Source: Halothiobacillus neapolitanus (GTDB taxonomy: Bacteria > Pseudomonadota > Gammaproteobacteria > Halothiobacillales > Halothiobacillaceae). Taken from it: a stretch of 7,634 nt of DNA. Each line of letters opens with the position of its first letter. Within the stretch, counting starts at the first letter, position 1. The DNA lies in NCBI GenBank assembly GCA_020721485.1, contig DYMR01000094.1, positions 1 through 7,634 on the forward strand, written 5' to 3'. This document shows positions 1 to 7,629 of this stretch, piece by piece. Made by a program: the position numbers and the translations under genes. The notes below the pieces were generated by a model. That model worked only from the letters and a program-made list of their open reading frames with translations. It ran no database searches and was not told the DNA's origin.

Positions 1-1770
<1,770 letters not shown>

Positions 1771-1790
1771 TAAAAATCTTCCATCAAGGC

Positions 1791-1825
1791 TTTATTTTCT
1801 AGAAAAATTGCGTAGAATCACGCGC
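1791..1825 (+). promoter_or_regulatory. Candidate sigma70 promoter of the rpsP-rplS operon with GC-rich discriminator
   Basis: A TAGAAT -10 element at 1813-1818 (5 of 6 consensus bases) is preceded by a weak -35 TTTATT at 1791-1796 with a 16-bp spacer, in an AT-rich tract. It is followed by CACGCGCC, a GC-rich discriminator of the type found at growth-rate and stringently controlled ribosomal promoters. Transcription would begin near 1824-1827. An alternative pair is TTGATA at 1767-1772, overlapping the purA stop codon, with TTTATT at 1791-1796 as its -10 and 18 bp between them. The placement just before rpsP supports a promoter here; which pair is used is inference. Confidence 0.55.
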
Positions 1826-1839
1826 CTTGATTTTCAAAT

Positions 1840-1874
1840 GGCTGCGCCGCCTGGTGGCGGGGTGCAGTCTTTTT
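1840..1874 (+). terminator. Terminator-like hairpin in the rpsP leader (attenuator, or purA terminator)
   Basis: GGCTGC (1840-1845) pairs with GCAGTC (1864-1869), including one G-T wobble. An inner stem CCGCC (1847-1851) pairs with GGCGG (1856-1860) around a TGGT loop. The two stems are separated by a small asymmetric internal loop (G opposite GGT). Five T follow at 1870-1874. The shape fits a rho-independent terminator. It lies downstream of the best promoter candidate and 24 bp before the rpsP ATG. It could therefore act as an attenuator in the ribosomal operon leader, or end read-through from purA. Confidence 0.55.
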
Positions 1875-1898
1875 AGCGTGACACAGGATCATTTACCT

Positions 1899-2162
1899 AT
1901 GGTATCCATCCGTTTAGCCCGTACCGGCGCCAAAAAACGCCCGTTCTACCATGTTGTGGTGACTGATAGCCGCAATGCCCGCGATAGCGGTGCCTACATT
2001 GAGCGCGTCGGGTTCTTCAACCCGGTTGCCCGTGGGCAAGAAGTGCGTTTGCAGTTGGATGACGCCCGCGTAACGCATTGGGTGGGCAATGGCGCTCAGC
2101 CGAGCGAGCGCGTGGCAGCATTGATTCGTGAAAACCTCAAGCAGGTTGCTGCCGCTGTCTGA
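1899..2162 (+). CDS. rpsP: 30S ribosomal protein S16
   Basis: S16 is a primary binding protein of the 16S rRNA 5' and central domains and is needed for small-subunit assembly. The 87-residue product shows the family signature at its N terminus ([20 protein letters not shown]), then [20 protein letters not shown] and the C-terminal [10 protein letters not shown]. Length is normal for bacterial S16 (about 80-90). The ATG at 1899 was chosen because it gives the canonical MV(S/T)IRL start and has AGGA at 1885-1888, 10 bases upstream. An in-frame TTG at 1827 would add 24 residues unlike S16 and is rejected. This is the first gene of the rpsP-rimM-trmD-rplS operon. The TGA stop lies 7 bp before the preferred rimM start. 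Confidence 0.98.
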   Translation: MVSIRLARTGAKKRPFYHVVVTDSRNARDSGAYIERVGFFNPVARGQEVRLQLDDARVTHWVGNGAQPSERVAALIRENLKQVAAAV

Positions 2163-2183
2163 TTCCGCCGTGAGCGCCGCAGC
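2148..2183 (+). promoter_or_regulatory. Possible mRNA stem enclosing the rimM start codon
   Basis: GCTGCCGC (2148-2155), at the end of rpsP, can pair with GCCGCAGC (2176-2183) in the first rimM codons. This gives seven pairs with one C-C mismatch and places the GTG start in the loop. In E. coli, mRNA structure lowers rimM translation, so this may be an analogue. The stem is short and GC-rich DNA makes such pairings by chance. Confidence 0.3.
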
Positions 2184-2694
2184 GCCAGAGTCCCCCATCG
2201 TCATTGGTGAGTTGGGGCGGGCGTTCGGCGTGAAGGGCTGGTGCTGGGTGCATTCCCATACCCGGCCATCGGAAGGCATCACGCAGTACCGCCGCTGGTG
2301 GGTTCAGCCCAAGCCGGTCGGTTCAGTTCCTCAATGGTTTGAAGTCGCGCGTTTCGCCGACCAAAACAAAGGGCTGATCGTCAAGCTCAAAGGGGTGGAG
2401 CAACGCGAAGCGGTAGAGCTGCTGACGGGCGCGAGTCTGTCGATCAGCGTGAATGCCCTGCCGGAACCGCCGGCGGGCGAGTATTACTGGCGCGACTTGA
2501 TCGGTTGCCAGGTGCAGCATGTCAACGGGCAATCGTTGGGCGTGGTGCGAGAATTGTTGGAGACTGGCGCGAATGATGTGCTGGTCGTCGAAGGGGATCG
2601 CGAACGGCTTATTCCGTTCATTCCCGGTGAAGTGCTGGTGTCCATTGAAGTGGATGCTCGGCGCATCGTGGCGGACTGGGATCCGGATTTCTGA
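2170..2694 (+). CDS. rimM: Ribosome maturation factor RimM
   Basis: RimM binds S19 and the 30S head and assists late maturation of the small subunit and processing of 16S rRNA. The 174-residue product has the N-terminal RimM barrel beginning SPIVIGELGRAFGVKGW (about 8-24), with LIVKLKGVEQREAVELLTG (69-87). The PRC-barrel C-terminal half starts at YYWRDLIGC (105-113), continues with ETGANDVLVV (131-140) and LIPFIPGEVL (147-156), and ends in DWDPDF, all typical. GTG 2170 is chosen because it leaves the usual short tail before the IVIG strand and lies just after the rpsP stop. GTG 2128 would overlap rpsP by 35 bases and is less likely. No convincing Shine-Dalgarno precedes 2170, so translation may rely on coupling to rpsP and may be weak. 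Low RimM output relative to the ribosomal proteins is known for the E. coli operon. Confidence 0.95.
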   Translation: MSAAAPESPIVIGELGRAFGVKGWCWVHSHTRPSEGITQYRRWWVQPKPVGSVPQWFEVARFADQNKGLIVKLKGVEQREAVELLTGASLSISVNALPEPPAGEYYWRDLIGCQVQHVNGQSLGVVRELLETGANDVLVVEGDRERLIPFIPGEVLVSIEVDARRIVADWDPDF

Positions 2695-2724
2695 TCCCGC
2701 GCTGAGGGCGTGGCGGAGGCTGGG

Positions 2725-3480
2725 GTGCAAATCACCGTCGTAACCCTGTTTCCGGAGTTGGTGCGTGCGGTGATGCACAGTGGCATGCCTCGGGTGGCCG
2801 AGTCGCAGGGCGCAATGGCGCTGGCGACCGTGAATCCGAGGGACTTCGCCCAAGACCGCCACCGGACGGTCGATGATCGCCCGTTCGGCGGTGGGCCGGG
2901 CATGTTGCTCAAGCCGGAAACCTTAGCGGCGGCGATTCGCGCGGCCAAGGCAGAAAATTCGGAGGCAGCCGTTTGGCTGCTCTCCCCGCAGGGCGTGCGA
3001 CTGGATCGTGATCTGGTCGCCGCCGTGGCAACGCAGCCGGGTTTGATTCTGGTCTGCGGACGGTACGAAGGGGTGGATCAGCGCGTGGTCGATGCGCTGG
3101 TCGATCAGGAAGTGTCGATTGGCGACTATGTGCTCTCCGGTGGTGAACTGGGCGCCATGGTGCTGATTGATGCGGTGGTGCGGCGTTTGCCCGGTGTTCT
3201 GGGCGATGCAGAATCGGTTGTGCAGGATTCTTTTGAAACGGCGCGACTGGATCACCCGCACTACACCCGTCCGGAGTGCTGGGAAGACCGGGCGGTGCCT
3301 GCGGTACTGTTGGGCGGCAATCACCGGGTGATTGAAGCTTGGCGGGCGGGGCAGCGTGGGTTGAATACCGCGCGCCATCGACCGGATTTGTTTTATGGGC
3401 AGGGGCTTGATGATCGAGCCCGTGCAGAGTTGACCGCCGCTTGGGCGCCCGAGGCCCTGTGGCAGACGAATGAACCGTAA
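2725..3480 (+). CDS. trmD: tRNA (guanine-N1)-methyltransferase TrmD
   Basis: TrmD uses S-adenosylmethionine to methylate N1 of G37, next to the anticodon of tRNAs with a G at position 36, and so prevents +1 frameshifting. It is a SPOUT-class dimer with a trefoil knot. The 251-residue product shows the start MQITVVTLFPEL, then DDRPFGGGPGMLLKPE (50-65) and the knot segments LLSPQG (85-90), LVCGRYEGVDQRV (109-121) and SIGDYVLSGGELGAM (131-145). It continues with the catalytic-loop region QDSF (Asp168, equivalent to the E. coli catalytic Asp169), LDHPHYTRPE (175-184) and LLGGNHRVIEAWR (195-207). GTG 2725 is preferred because GGAGG at 2715-2719 stands 5 bases ahead and the product then begins like other TrmD proteins. 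GTG 2710 would add five residues, and its GAGGG is only one base away. It lies 30 bp after rimM. Confidence 0.97.
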   Translation: MQITVVTLFPELVRAVMHSGMPRVAESQGAMALATVNPRDFAQDRHRTVDDRPFGGGPGMLLKPETLAAAIRAAKAENSEAAVWLLSPQGVRLDRDLVAAVATQPGLILVCGRYEGVDQRVVDALVDQEVSIGDYVLSGGELGAMVLIDAVVRRLPGVLGDAESVVQDSFETARLDHPHYTRPECWEDRAVPAVLLGGNHRVIEAWRAGQRGLNTARHRPDLFYGQGLDDRARAELTAAWAPEALWQTNEP

Positions 3481-3498
3481 CTGGGTAGGTTATAGATT

Positions 3499-3846
3499 AT
3501 GAGCAAGATCATTCAGGCGCTTGAAGCTGAGCAAATGAACCGCGAGATTCCGGCCTTCGCCCCGGGCGATACCGTTGTGGTTCAGGTCAAGGTGAAGGAA
3601 GGCGACCGCGAGCGGTTGCAGGCTTTCGAAGGGGTGGTCATCGCCAAGCGGAACCGGGGCATCAACTCTGCGTTCACCGTGCGTAAAATTTCTTACGGCG
3701 AAGGCTTGGAGCGCGTATTCCAAACTTACAGCCCGGCCATCGCGACGATTGAAGTCAAGCGTCGGGGCGATGTGCGTCGTGCCAAGCTGTACTACCTGCG
3801 TGGCTTGACCGGCAAGAAAGCCCGTATCCGCGAAAAACTCGGCTGA
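3499..3846 (+). CDS. rplS: 50S ribosomal protein L19
   Basis: L19 sits at the 30S-50S interface and contributes to the 14-type intersubunit bridge region. The 115-residue product matches the usual length. Its motifs are [20 protein letters not shown] at the N terminus, then [52 protein letters not shown] and the C-terminal [20 protein letters not shown]. The ATG at 3499 has TAGG at 3486-3489, 9 bases upstream. It is the last gene of the operon, 18 bp after trmD, and is followed by an intrinsic terminator. Like rpsP it uses ATG, while the two enzyme/assembly genes between them use GTG, consistent with higher output of the ribosomal proteins. Confidence 0.98.
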   Translation: MSKIIQALEAEQMNREIPAFAPGDTVVVQVKVKEGDRERLQAFEGVVIAKRNRGINSAFTVRKISYGEGLERVFQTYSPAIATIEVKRRGDVRRAKLYYLRGLTGKKARIREKLG

Positions 3847-3860
3847 TCGACCGCCGCCTG

Positions 3861-3887
3861 AGCGAAATCCCGTCGAGGATTTTCGCT
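3861..3887 (+). other. Small hairpin just after rplS
   Basis: AGCGAAATCC (3861-3870) pairs with GGATTTTCGCT (3877-3887), with one bulged base and a 6-base loop. There is no T-run after it, so it is not a terminator by itself. It may protect the 3' end of the operon mRNA or be a relic of an older terminator. Its role is unknown. Confidence 0.45.
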
Positions 3888-3903
3888 TATGCACACGATC
3901 GCT

Positions 3904-3931
3904 CTTGAAAAACACCTCTGCATCCCCACGA
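3904..3931 (+). promoter_or_regulatory. Putative sigma32 heat-shock promoter of htpG
   Basis: CTTGAAA (3904-3910) exactly matches the sigma32 -35 core. After 13 bases comes CCCCACGA (3924-3931), which agrees with the -10 consensus CCCCATNT at five of the seven specified positions. The expected start site is around 3938-3940, giving a leader of about 40 bases before htpG. htpG is a classic sigma32 target in E. coli. The -10 and the spacer lie inside the rplS terminator hairpin. No competing sigma70 promoter of similar quality is visible between rplS and htpG. Confidence 0.75.
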
Positions 3932-3948
3932 TGCGGAGGTGTTTTTTT
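3908..3948 (+). terminator. Intrinsic terminator of the rpsP-rplS operon
   Basis: AACACCTCTGCATC (3911-3924) and GATGCGGAGGTGTT (3930-3943) form a 14-bp stem with one T-G wobble around a CCCAC loop. AAA at 3908-3910 can extend pairing into the T-run. T-rich sequence continues to 3954. This is a strong rho-independent terminator about 60 bp after the rplS stop. It overlaps the putative heat-shock promoter of htpG. Confidence 0.93.
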
Positions 3949-3980
3949 ATTTTTCTGATTTGCATAGAGGGCGCGCCGCA

Positions 3981-5861
3981 ATGAGCCAAGTCGAAGTCCG
4001 TGGCTTTCAAACCGAAGTCAAAGAGCTGTTACAGCTCATGATTCATTCGTTGTATTCCAATCCGGAAATTTTCCTGCGCGAGCTGATTTCCAATGCGTCG
4101 GATGCCTGCGACAAATTGCGCTTTGAAGCGGTATCGGATGAAGCCTTGTATGAGGGTGAAGAGTCGCTGCGCATCCAGGTTTCGTTCGATGAAAAGGCCC
4201 GCACCGTGACGCTGAGCGACAACGGAATCGGCATGAACCGCGATGAGGTGATTGAGAACATCGGCACCATCGCCCGTTCCGGTACCCGCGCGTTTATCGA
4301 AAAATTGGGGCAGGACAAGGCGAAAGATTTATCGCAAATCGGCCAATTCGGGGTGGGCTTTTATTCCGCCTTCATCGTGGCCGAAGAAGTCACGCTCACC
4401 ACCCGCCGGGCGGGCATGGGCGCCGAGCATGGCGTGCGGTGGGTGTCGCGGGGCGAAGGCGAGTACAGCCTGGAAACCGTGGATTTGCCGACGCGCGGCA
4501 CCACGATTGAGCTCAAGCTGCGCGAGGATCAAGCGGAGTTTGCCAACGATTGGCGGCTGCGCTCCGTGATTCGCAAATACTCCGATCACATCACCTTCCC
4601 GATTGAAATGCTCAAAGCCGCCGCGCCCAGCGAAGACGGCGCCGACACCGCCGTCGTGCCGGAATGGGAGCGGGTCAACGACGCCAAAGCCCTGTGGACG
4701 CGCGCGAAAAGCGACATTAGCGATGAGGAATACACCGAGTTCTACAAGCATGTGGGGCACGATTGGGAAGCGCCGCTCGCTTGGTCGCATAACAAGGTGG
4801 AAGGCAAAACCGAGTACACCTCGCTGCTGTACCTGCCGGGTCGTGCGCCGTTCGATCTGTGGGATCGGGAAACCAAACAGGGCGTTAAGTTGTATGTCAA
4901 ACGCGTGTTCATCATGGACGACGCCGACAAACTCATGCCGCGCTACCTGCGTTTTGTGCGGGGCGTGATTGATTCGGCGGATTTGCCGTTGAATGTCTCG
5001 CGCGAGATTCTGCAATCCAACCGCATTTTGGACACCATCCGCCAAGGTTCGGTCAAGCGCGTACTGGGGATGCTCGACAGCTTGGCGAAGGATGAAGCGG
5101 AGAAATACAGCAAATTCTGGGGTGTTTTTGGTCAGGTACTCAAAGAGGGCGTGGGCGAAGATTTCGCCAACCGGGAACAAATCGCCGGCCTGCTGCGTTT
5201 CGCCACCACGCAAAGCGGTAGCGATGACCAAAAAGTTTCGCTCAAGGAAGTGATCGGTCGGATGACCGAGGGACAAGAAGACATCTACTACATCATTGCG
5301 GATTCCTACGCGGCGGCACTGGCTTCGCCGCATCTGGAAATCTTCCGCAAGAAGGGGATCGAGGTTCTGCTGCTGTGGGATCGAATCGACGAATGGTTGA
5401 TGTCGCACCTCAGCGAATTCGATGGCAAGAAATTCAAATCCGTCACCCGCGCAGAACTGGCGCTGGATGAGGAAGCGCAATCCGCAACACCCGAAACCAA
5501 GGAAACCGAAGGCGCGCTGGTCGAGCGGCTGAAAAAAGTGTTGGCCGAACAAGTCGATGATGTGCGGCTGTCCAAGCGCTTGGTCGATTCCCCGGCGTGC
5601 CTCGTCACCAGCGATGAAGACATGAGCCTGCATCTGCAACGACTGCTCAAAGACATGGGGCAGAACGCGCCGACGGTAAAACCGATTTTGGAAATCAACC
5701 CGCAGCATCGCCTGCTGACCCGCGCCGCCGCCGAGGCGGATGACGCGCGGTTTGAGGACTATGCACGGGTGATTTTTGGCCAAGCAGCGCTGGCTGAGGG
5801 CGGCCAACTCAACAACGCGGCCGATTTCGTACAGCGGATGAATCGACTACTCGTGTCGTAA
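3981..5861 (+). CDS. htpG: Molecular chaperone HtpG (bacterial Hsp90)
   Basis: HtpG is the cytoplasmic bacterial Hsp90, an ATP-driven dimeric clamp that remodels client proteins with DnaK. At 626 residues it is of normal length. The N-terminal GHKL ATPase domain shows ELISNASDACDKLRF (34-48, with catalytic Glu34 and Asn38), the adenine-binding DNGIGM (80-85), GTIARSGTRAF (95-105), the glycine-rich lid segment GQFGVGFYSAF (121-131) and GTTIELKL (173-180). The middle domain carries LYLPGRAPFDLWDR, KLYVKRVFIMDD and LNVSREILQSN, with Arg341 in the expected ATP-sensing position. The C-terminal dimerisation domain follows a short acidic linker near residue 505 and has no eukaryotic EEVD tail. ATG 3981 has AGAGG at 3966-3970, 10 bases upstream. 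A GTG at 3939 in the same frame lies inside the terminator and is rejected. It appears monocistronic, with its own heat-shock promoter and terminator. Confidence 0.98.
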   Translation: MSQVEVRGFQTEVKELLQLMIHSLYSNPEIFLRELISNASDACDKLRFEAVSDEALYEGEESLRIQVSFDEKARTVTLSDNGIGMNRDEVIENIGTIARSGTRAFIEKLGQDKAKDLSQIGQFGVGFYSAFIVAEEVTLTTRRAGMGAEHGVRWVSRGEGEYSLETVDLPTRGTTIELKLREDQAEFANDWRLRSVIRKYSDHITFPIEMLKAAAPSEDGADTAVVPEWERVNDAKALWTRAKSDISDEEYTEFYKHVGHDWEAPLAWSHNKVEGKTEYTSLLYLPGRAPFDLWDRETKQGVKLYVKRVFIMDDADKLMPRYLRFVRGVIDSADLPLNVSREILQSNRILDTIRQGSVKRVLGMLDSLAKDEAEKYSKFWGVFGQVLKEGVGEDFANREQIAGLLRFATTQSGSDDQKVSLKEVIGRMTEGQEDIYYIIADSYAAALASPHLEIFRKKGIEVLLLWDRIDEWLMSHLSEFDGKKFKSVTRAELALDEEAQSATPETKETEGALVERLKKVLAEQVDDVRLSKRLVDSPACLVTSDEDMSLHLQRLLKDMGQNAPTVKPILEINPQHRLLTRAAAEADDARFEDYARVIFGQAALAEGGQLNNAADFVQRMNRLLVS

Positions 5862-5896
5862 CCGGCGGCTGAACCCTGCGATCACCGTCCGCTCGC

Positions 5897-5931
5897 AATC
5901 CCCCGTGGCAGCCCCACGGGGGATTTTTTTT
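5897..5931 (+). terminator. Intrinsic terminator of htpG
   Basis: AATCCCCCGTGG (5897-5908) and CCACGGGGGATT (5914-5925) form a perfect 12-bp stem around a 5-base CAGCC loop. Eight T run from 5924 to 5931. It lies 35 bp after the htpG stop. On the opposite strand the hairpin is followed by only a short T stretch, so it should act mainly on htpG transcripts and less on the convergent minus-strand gene. Confidence 0.95.
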
Positions 5932-5953
5932 GTCGCTCGAATGCACACTGAAC

Positions 5954-6781
5954 TCACACCGAAGTCGCGCGGCGGCGGGCAAGTACCGGCTCGGCGTCGA
6001 GGGCGGGCAAGCGCGCATCCAGCCGATCGGCGCTTTCCTTCACCCAGTGCAGCAATTCCAGCCGACCATCGAGGTGTTCGGTAATCGCGGTGCAATGTTC
6101 CACCCAATCGCCCGCATTGGCGTAGCACACGCCGTCTACTTCGCGCAGATTCGCGTGGTGGATGTGGCCGCAGACAATCACTTCTGCGGCATTTTCGCGG
6201 GCATGCCGAATCGCGGCTTCTTCGAATTTTTCGATGTAGACCCGCGCGTTGGGGACTTGATTCTTAATCGCCAGAGAGAGCGACCAATACCCTTTACCCA
6301 ATCGGCGGCGCAGGCGATGACTGAGGCGGTTCATCCACATCAGCGCTTCATAGCCGGCATTGCCGATCCATTTGAGCAGGCGATTGTGGCGCACCACGCC
6401 ATCGAATTCATCCCCGTGCAAAATCAAGGCGCGCCGGCCATCGGCCAGCGTGTGACGAAATTCACGATGCACCTCGACCCCGGCGATTGCCGCGTCCAGA
6501 TAATCGCGGAAAAACTCATCGTGGTTGCCCGGCACATAAATCACCCGGGTGCCGCTCGCCGCCAATTCCATGAATCGTTGCAGCAGCAGTGTGTTCACCA
6601 TCGGCCAATGCCAACCGTGGCTGCGCATCTTCCAAATGTCGAACACATCGCCATCTAAAAACAGGAATTCGCAGTCAATGTGCGCCAAAAAATCCAGCAG
6701 ATACTCGGCGCGGGCATCGCGCGTGCCGAGGTGAATGTCGGAAATGAACACACTGCGGTAACGCAACTTGGCGGTGGGCAT
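5954..6781 (-). CDS. LpxH-like metallophosphoesterase (UDP-2,3-diacylglucosamine diphosphatase family, COG2908)
   Basis: This is a 275-residue calcineurin-like phosphoesterase. The dinuclear metal motifs are all present: DIHLG (15-19, Asp15 and His17), GDVFD (44-48, Asp45), GNHDE (85-89), HGDEFDG (122-128) and GHIHHA (205-210). The insert region between HGD and GHIH, including WMNRLSHRLRRRLGKGYWSLS, resembles LpxH-family caps. LpxH removes UMP from UDP-2,3-diacylglucosamine to make lipid X in lipid A synthesis at the inner membrane. However, E. coli-type LpxH has GNRD where this protein has GNHD, and is about 240 residues long. This protein may be the second, LpxH2-like branch, whose activity is not settled, so I give no symbol. 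The start is well supported: AAGGAG (6791-6796 on the minus strand) stands 9 bases before the ATG. The gene is convergent with htpG and divergent from the DsrE-like gene. The Arg/Ala-rich tail after residue 250 is probably flexible. Confidence 0.85.
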   Translation of the reverse strand: MPTAKLRYRSVFISDIHLGTRDARAEYLLDFLAHIDCEFLFLDGDVFDIWKMRSHGWHWPMVNTLLLQRFMELAASGTRVIYVPGNHDEFFRDYLDAAIAGVEVHREFRHTLADGRRALILHGDEFDGVVRHNRLLKWIGNAGYEALMWMNRLSHRLRRRLGKGYWSLSLAIKNQVPNARVYIEKFEEAAIRHARENAAEVIVCGHIHHANLREVDGVCYANAGDWVEHCTAITEHLDGRLELLHWVKESADRLDARLPALDAEPVLARRRATSV

Positions 6782-6883
6782 GGCAAGGCACTCCTTGAAA
6801 TCAGTAACGAGCGTGGCTTGCCGCTTTATGCCCGCCCGAAGTGACCGGAGCGTGTCGAAAGAGTGTCAGTTTGTTTGCAAAGA

Positions 6884-6946
6884 TTTGAACGCCATTTGAA
6901 GGCGCGGGCTGTTTGACCGTTTGATGGCGAATTGACGGCGGGTTGA
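6884..6946 (+). repeat. Cluster of TTGA motifs including three TTGANGGCG copies
   Basis: TTTGA or a near form starts at 6884, 6895, 6912, 6920, 6931 and 6942; three of the five intervals are 11 bp, about one helical turn. Three share the longer core TTGANGGCG: 6896-6904, 6921-6929 and 6932-6940. The regular spacing upstream of a divergent gene pair could mark binding sites for a regulator, or may be slipped repeats. No known regulator is matched. Confidence 0.4.
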
Positions 6947-6998
6947 ATAAAAGTGAGTTAATCAGCAATTCAGAGGATACTTTCCGTGTATTTTGCGT

Positions 6999-7016
6999 GG
7001 TTTTGACGAGAAAACC
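6999..7016. promoter_or_regulatory. Perfect 6+6 inverted repeat, possible operator
   Basis: GGTTTT (6999-7004) and AAAACC (7011-7016) are separated by GACGAG. The site lies 41 bp upstream of the DsrE-like gene and overlaps a TTGACG that might serve as a -35. It is short enough to be a chance event. Confidence 0.25.
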
Positions 7017-7056
7017 CGCCGTACACTGTGGAAATACCCCAGCCTTGGAGGCCAAG

Positions 7057-7629
7057 ATGCGCGCCACACTTCTTGCGTTGATTTTGACGGCGTTGATGAG
7101 CGCCAGCGGCCTGAGCGGGGCGGCGGATGCGGCGACCCCCGTGCCGGCAGCCACGCCCGCCGCCACCGCGCCGACCAGCCCCGGCGCACGGGTGGAAAAC
7201 CCGCCGTATCCGGATCCCAAAGTGGTGTTCGATTTCTATTTCGCCCATCCCGATGAAATCAACACCGGGCTGTACTGGATCCGCTCGCTGATTCAACCGC
7301 TGATGGATGCCCCCTACAACGAAGCGCCGGAAATGATGAATATCGTCGTCGTCATTCACGGCACGGAAATCGTCACACTGGCGAAAAAGAACGAAGCAAA
7401 ATACAAAGAAGCGGTCGAACGCATGCGCTACTACCATGATTTAGGCGTGAAATTTCATGTCTGCGGCATGGCGATGCACGATTACGACTACAGCCCCGCC
7501 GACATGCAACCCTTCGTCACCATCGTGCCCTCCGCCATGGCCGATTTGGTCGGCCTACAGCAGCAAGGGTATGCGCTCATCATCCCCAAAATCATGAGCA
7601 AACATCGCTCGATTGCGGAGATTCGCTGA
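7057..7629 (+). CDS. Exported DsrE/DsrF-like family protein
   Basis: The 190-residue product begins with a clear signal peptide: MRATLLALILTALMSASG, then AADA with probable cleavage near residue 25-26. An Ala/Pro-rich linker (about 26-50) follows. The mature part resembles the DsrE-like fold of COG1416: a strand MNIVVVIHGTEI (94-105), a helix with AKKNEAKYKEAVERM (109-123), the strand VKFHVCGMAM (131-140) with a single cysteine at 136, and AMADLVGLQQQGYALIIPKI near the end. In DsrE-family proteins a conserved cysteine carries persulfide during sulfur transfer. Cys136 sits in the corresponding strand, but function is not proven. The export signal means it would act in the periplasm. ATG 7057 has GGAGG at 7047-7051. 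A TTG at 6943 in frame would bury the signal peptide and is rejected. The stop is 5 bases before the window end, so downstream partners are unseen. Confidence 0.8.
   Translation: MRATLLALILTALMSASGLSGAADAATPVPAATPAATAPTSPGARVENPPYPDPKVVFDFYFAHPDEINTGLYWIRSLIQPLMDAPYNEAPEMMNIVVVIHGTEIVTLAKKNEAKYKEAVERMRYYHDLGVKFHVCGMAMHDYDYSPADMQPFVTIVPSAMADLVGLQQQGYALIIPKIMSKHRSIAEIR

Larger units (their letters stand above)
6782..7056. other. Divergent intergenic region with short repeats
   Basis: These 275 bp separate the start of the minus-strand phosphoesterase from the start of the plus-strand DsrE-like gene, so promoters for both should lie here. I see no credible gene. Its middle is richer in TTGA motifs than its surroundings. 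No strong sigma70 promoter could be picked on either strand: TACACT at 7022-7027 has a plausible -10 but no -35 at a normal distance, and CATAAA on the minus strand is similarly unsupported. Confidence 0.6.

Noticed and set aside
1827..1898. N-terminal extension of rpsP from a TTG
   Set aside because: The 24 extra residues are unlike S16 and would be encoded by the leader hairpin; the ATG at 1899 gives the canonical start.
2710..2724. Upstream GTG start for trmD
   Set aside because: Its GAGGG is one base away from the codon, while GTG 2725 has GGAGG at a workable distance and gives the usual TrmD N terminus.
3939..3980. Upstream GTG start for htpG
   Set aside because: It lies in the 3' arm of the terminator hairpin, at the expected transcription start, and has no ribosome binding site; ATG 3981 matches the family.
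4329..5807. Open frame of 492 codons antisense to htpG
   Set aside because: It lies wholly within htpG on the other strand, its product is rich in Gln, His, Arg and Phe with no recognisable domain, and long antisense frames are common opposite GC-rich genes with strong codon bias.
5930..6658. Plus-strand frame of 242 codons opposite the LpxH-like gene
   Set aside because: The minus-strand gene has all five metallophosphoesterase motifs and a strong AAGGAG; this frame has neither and begins just after the htpG terminator T-run.
6943..7056. Upstream TTG start for the DsrE-like gene
   Set aside because: It would put 38 residues before a typical signal peptide and lacks a Shine-Dalgarno; ATG 7057 has GGAGG.
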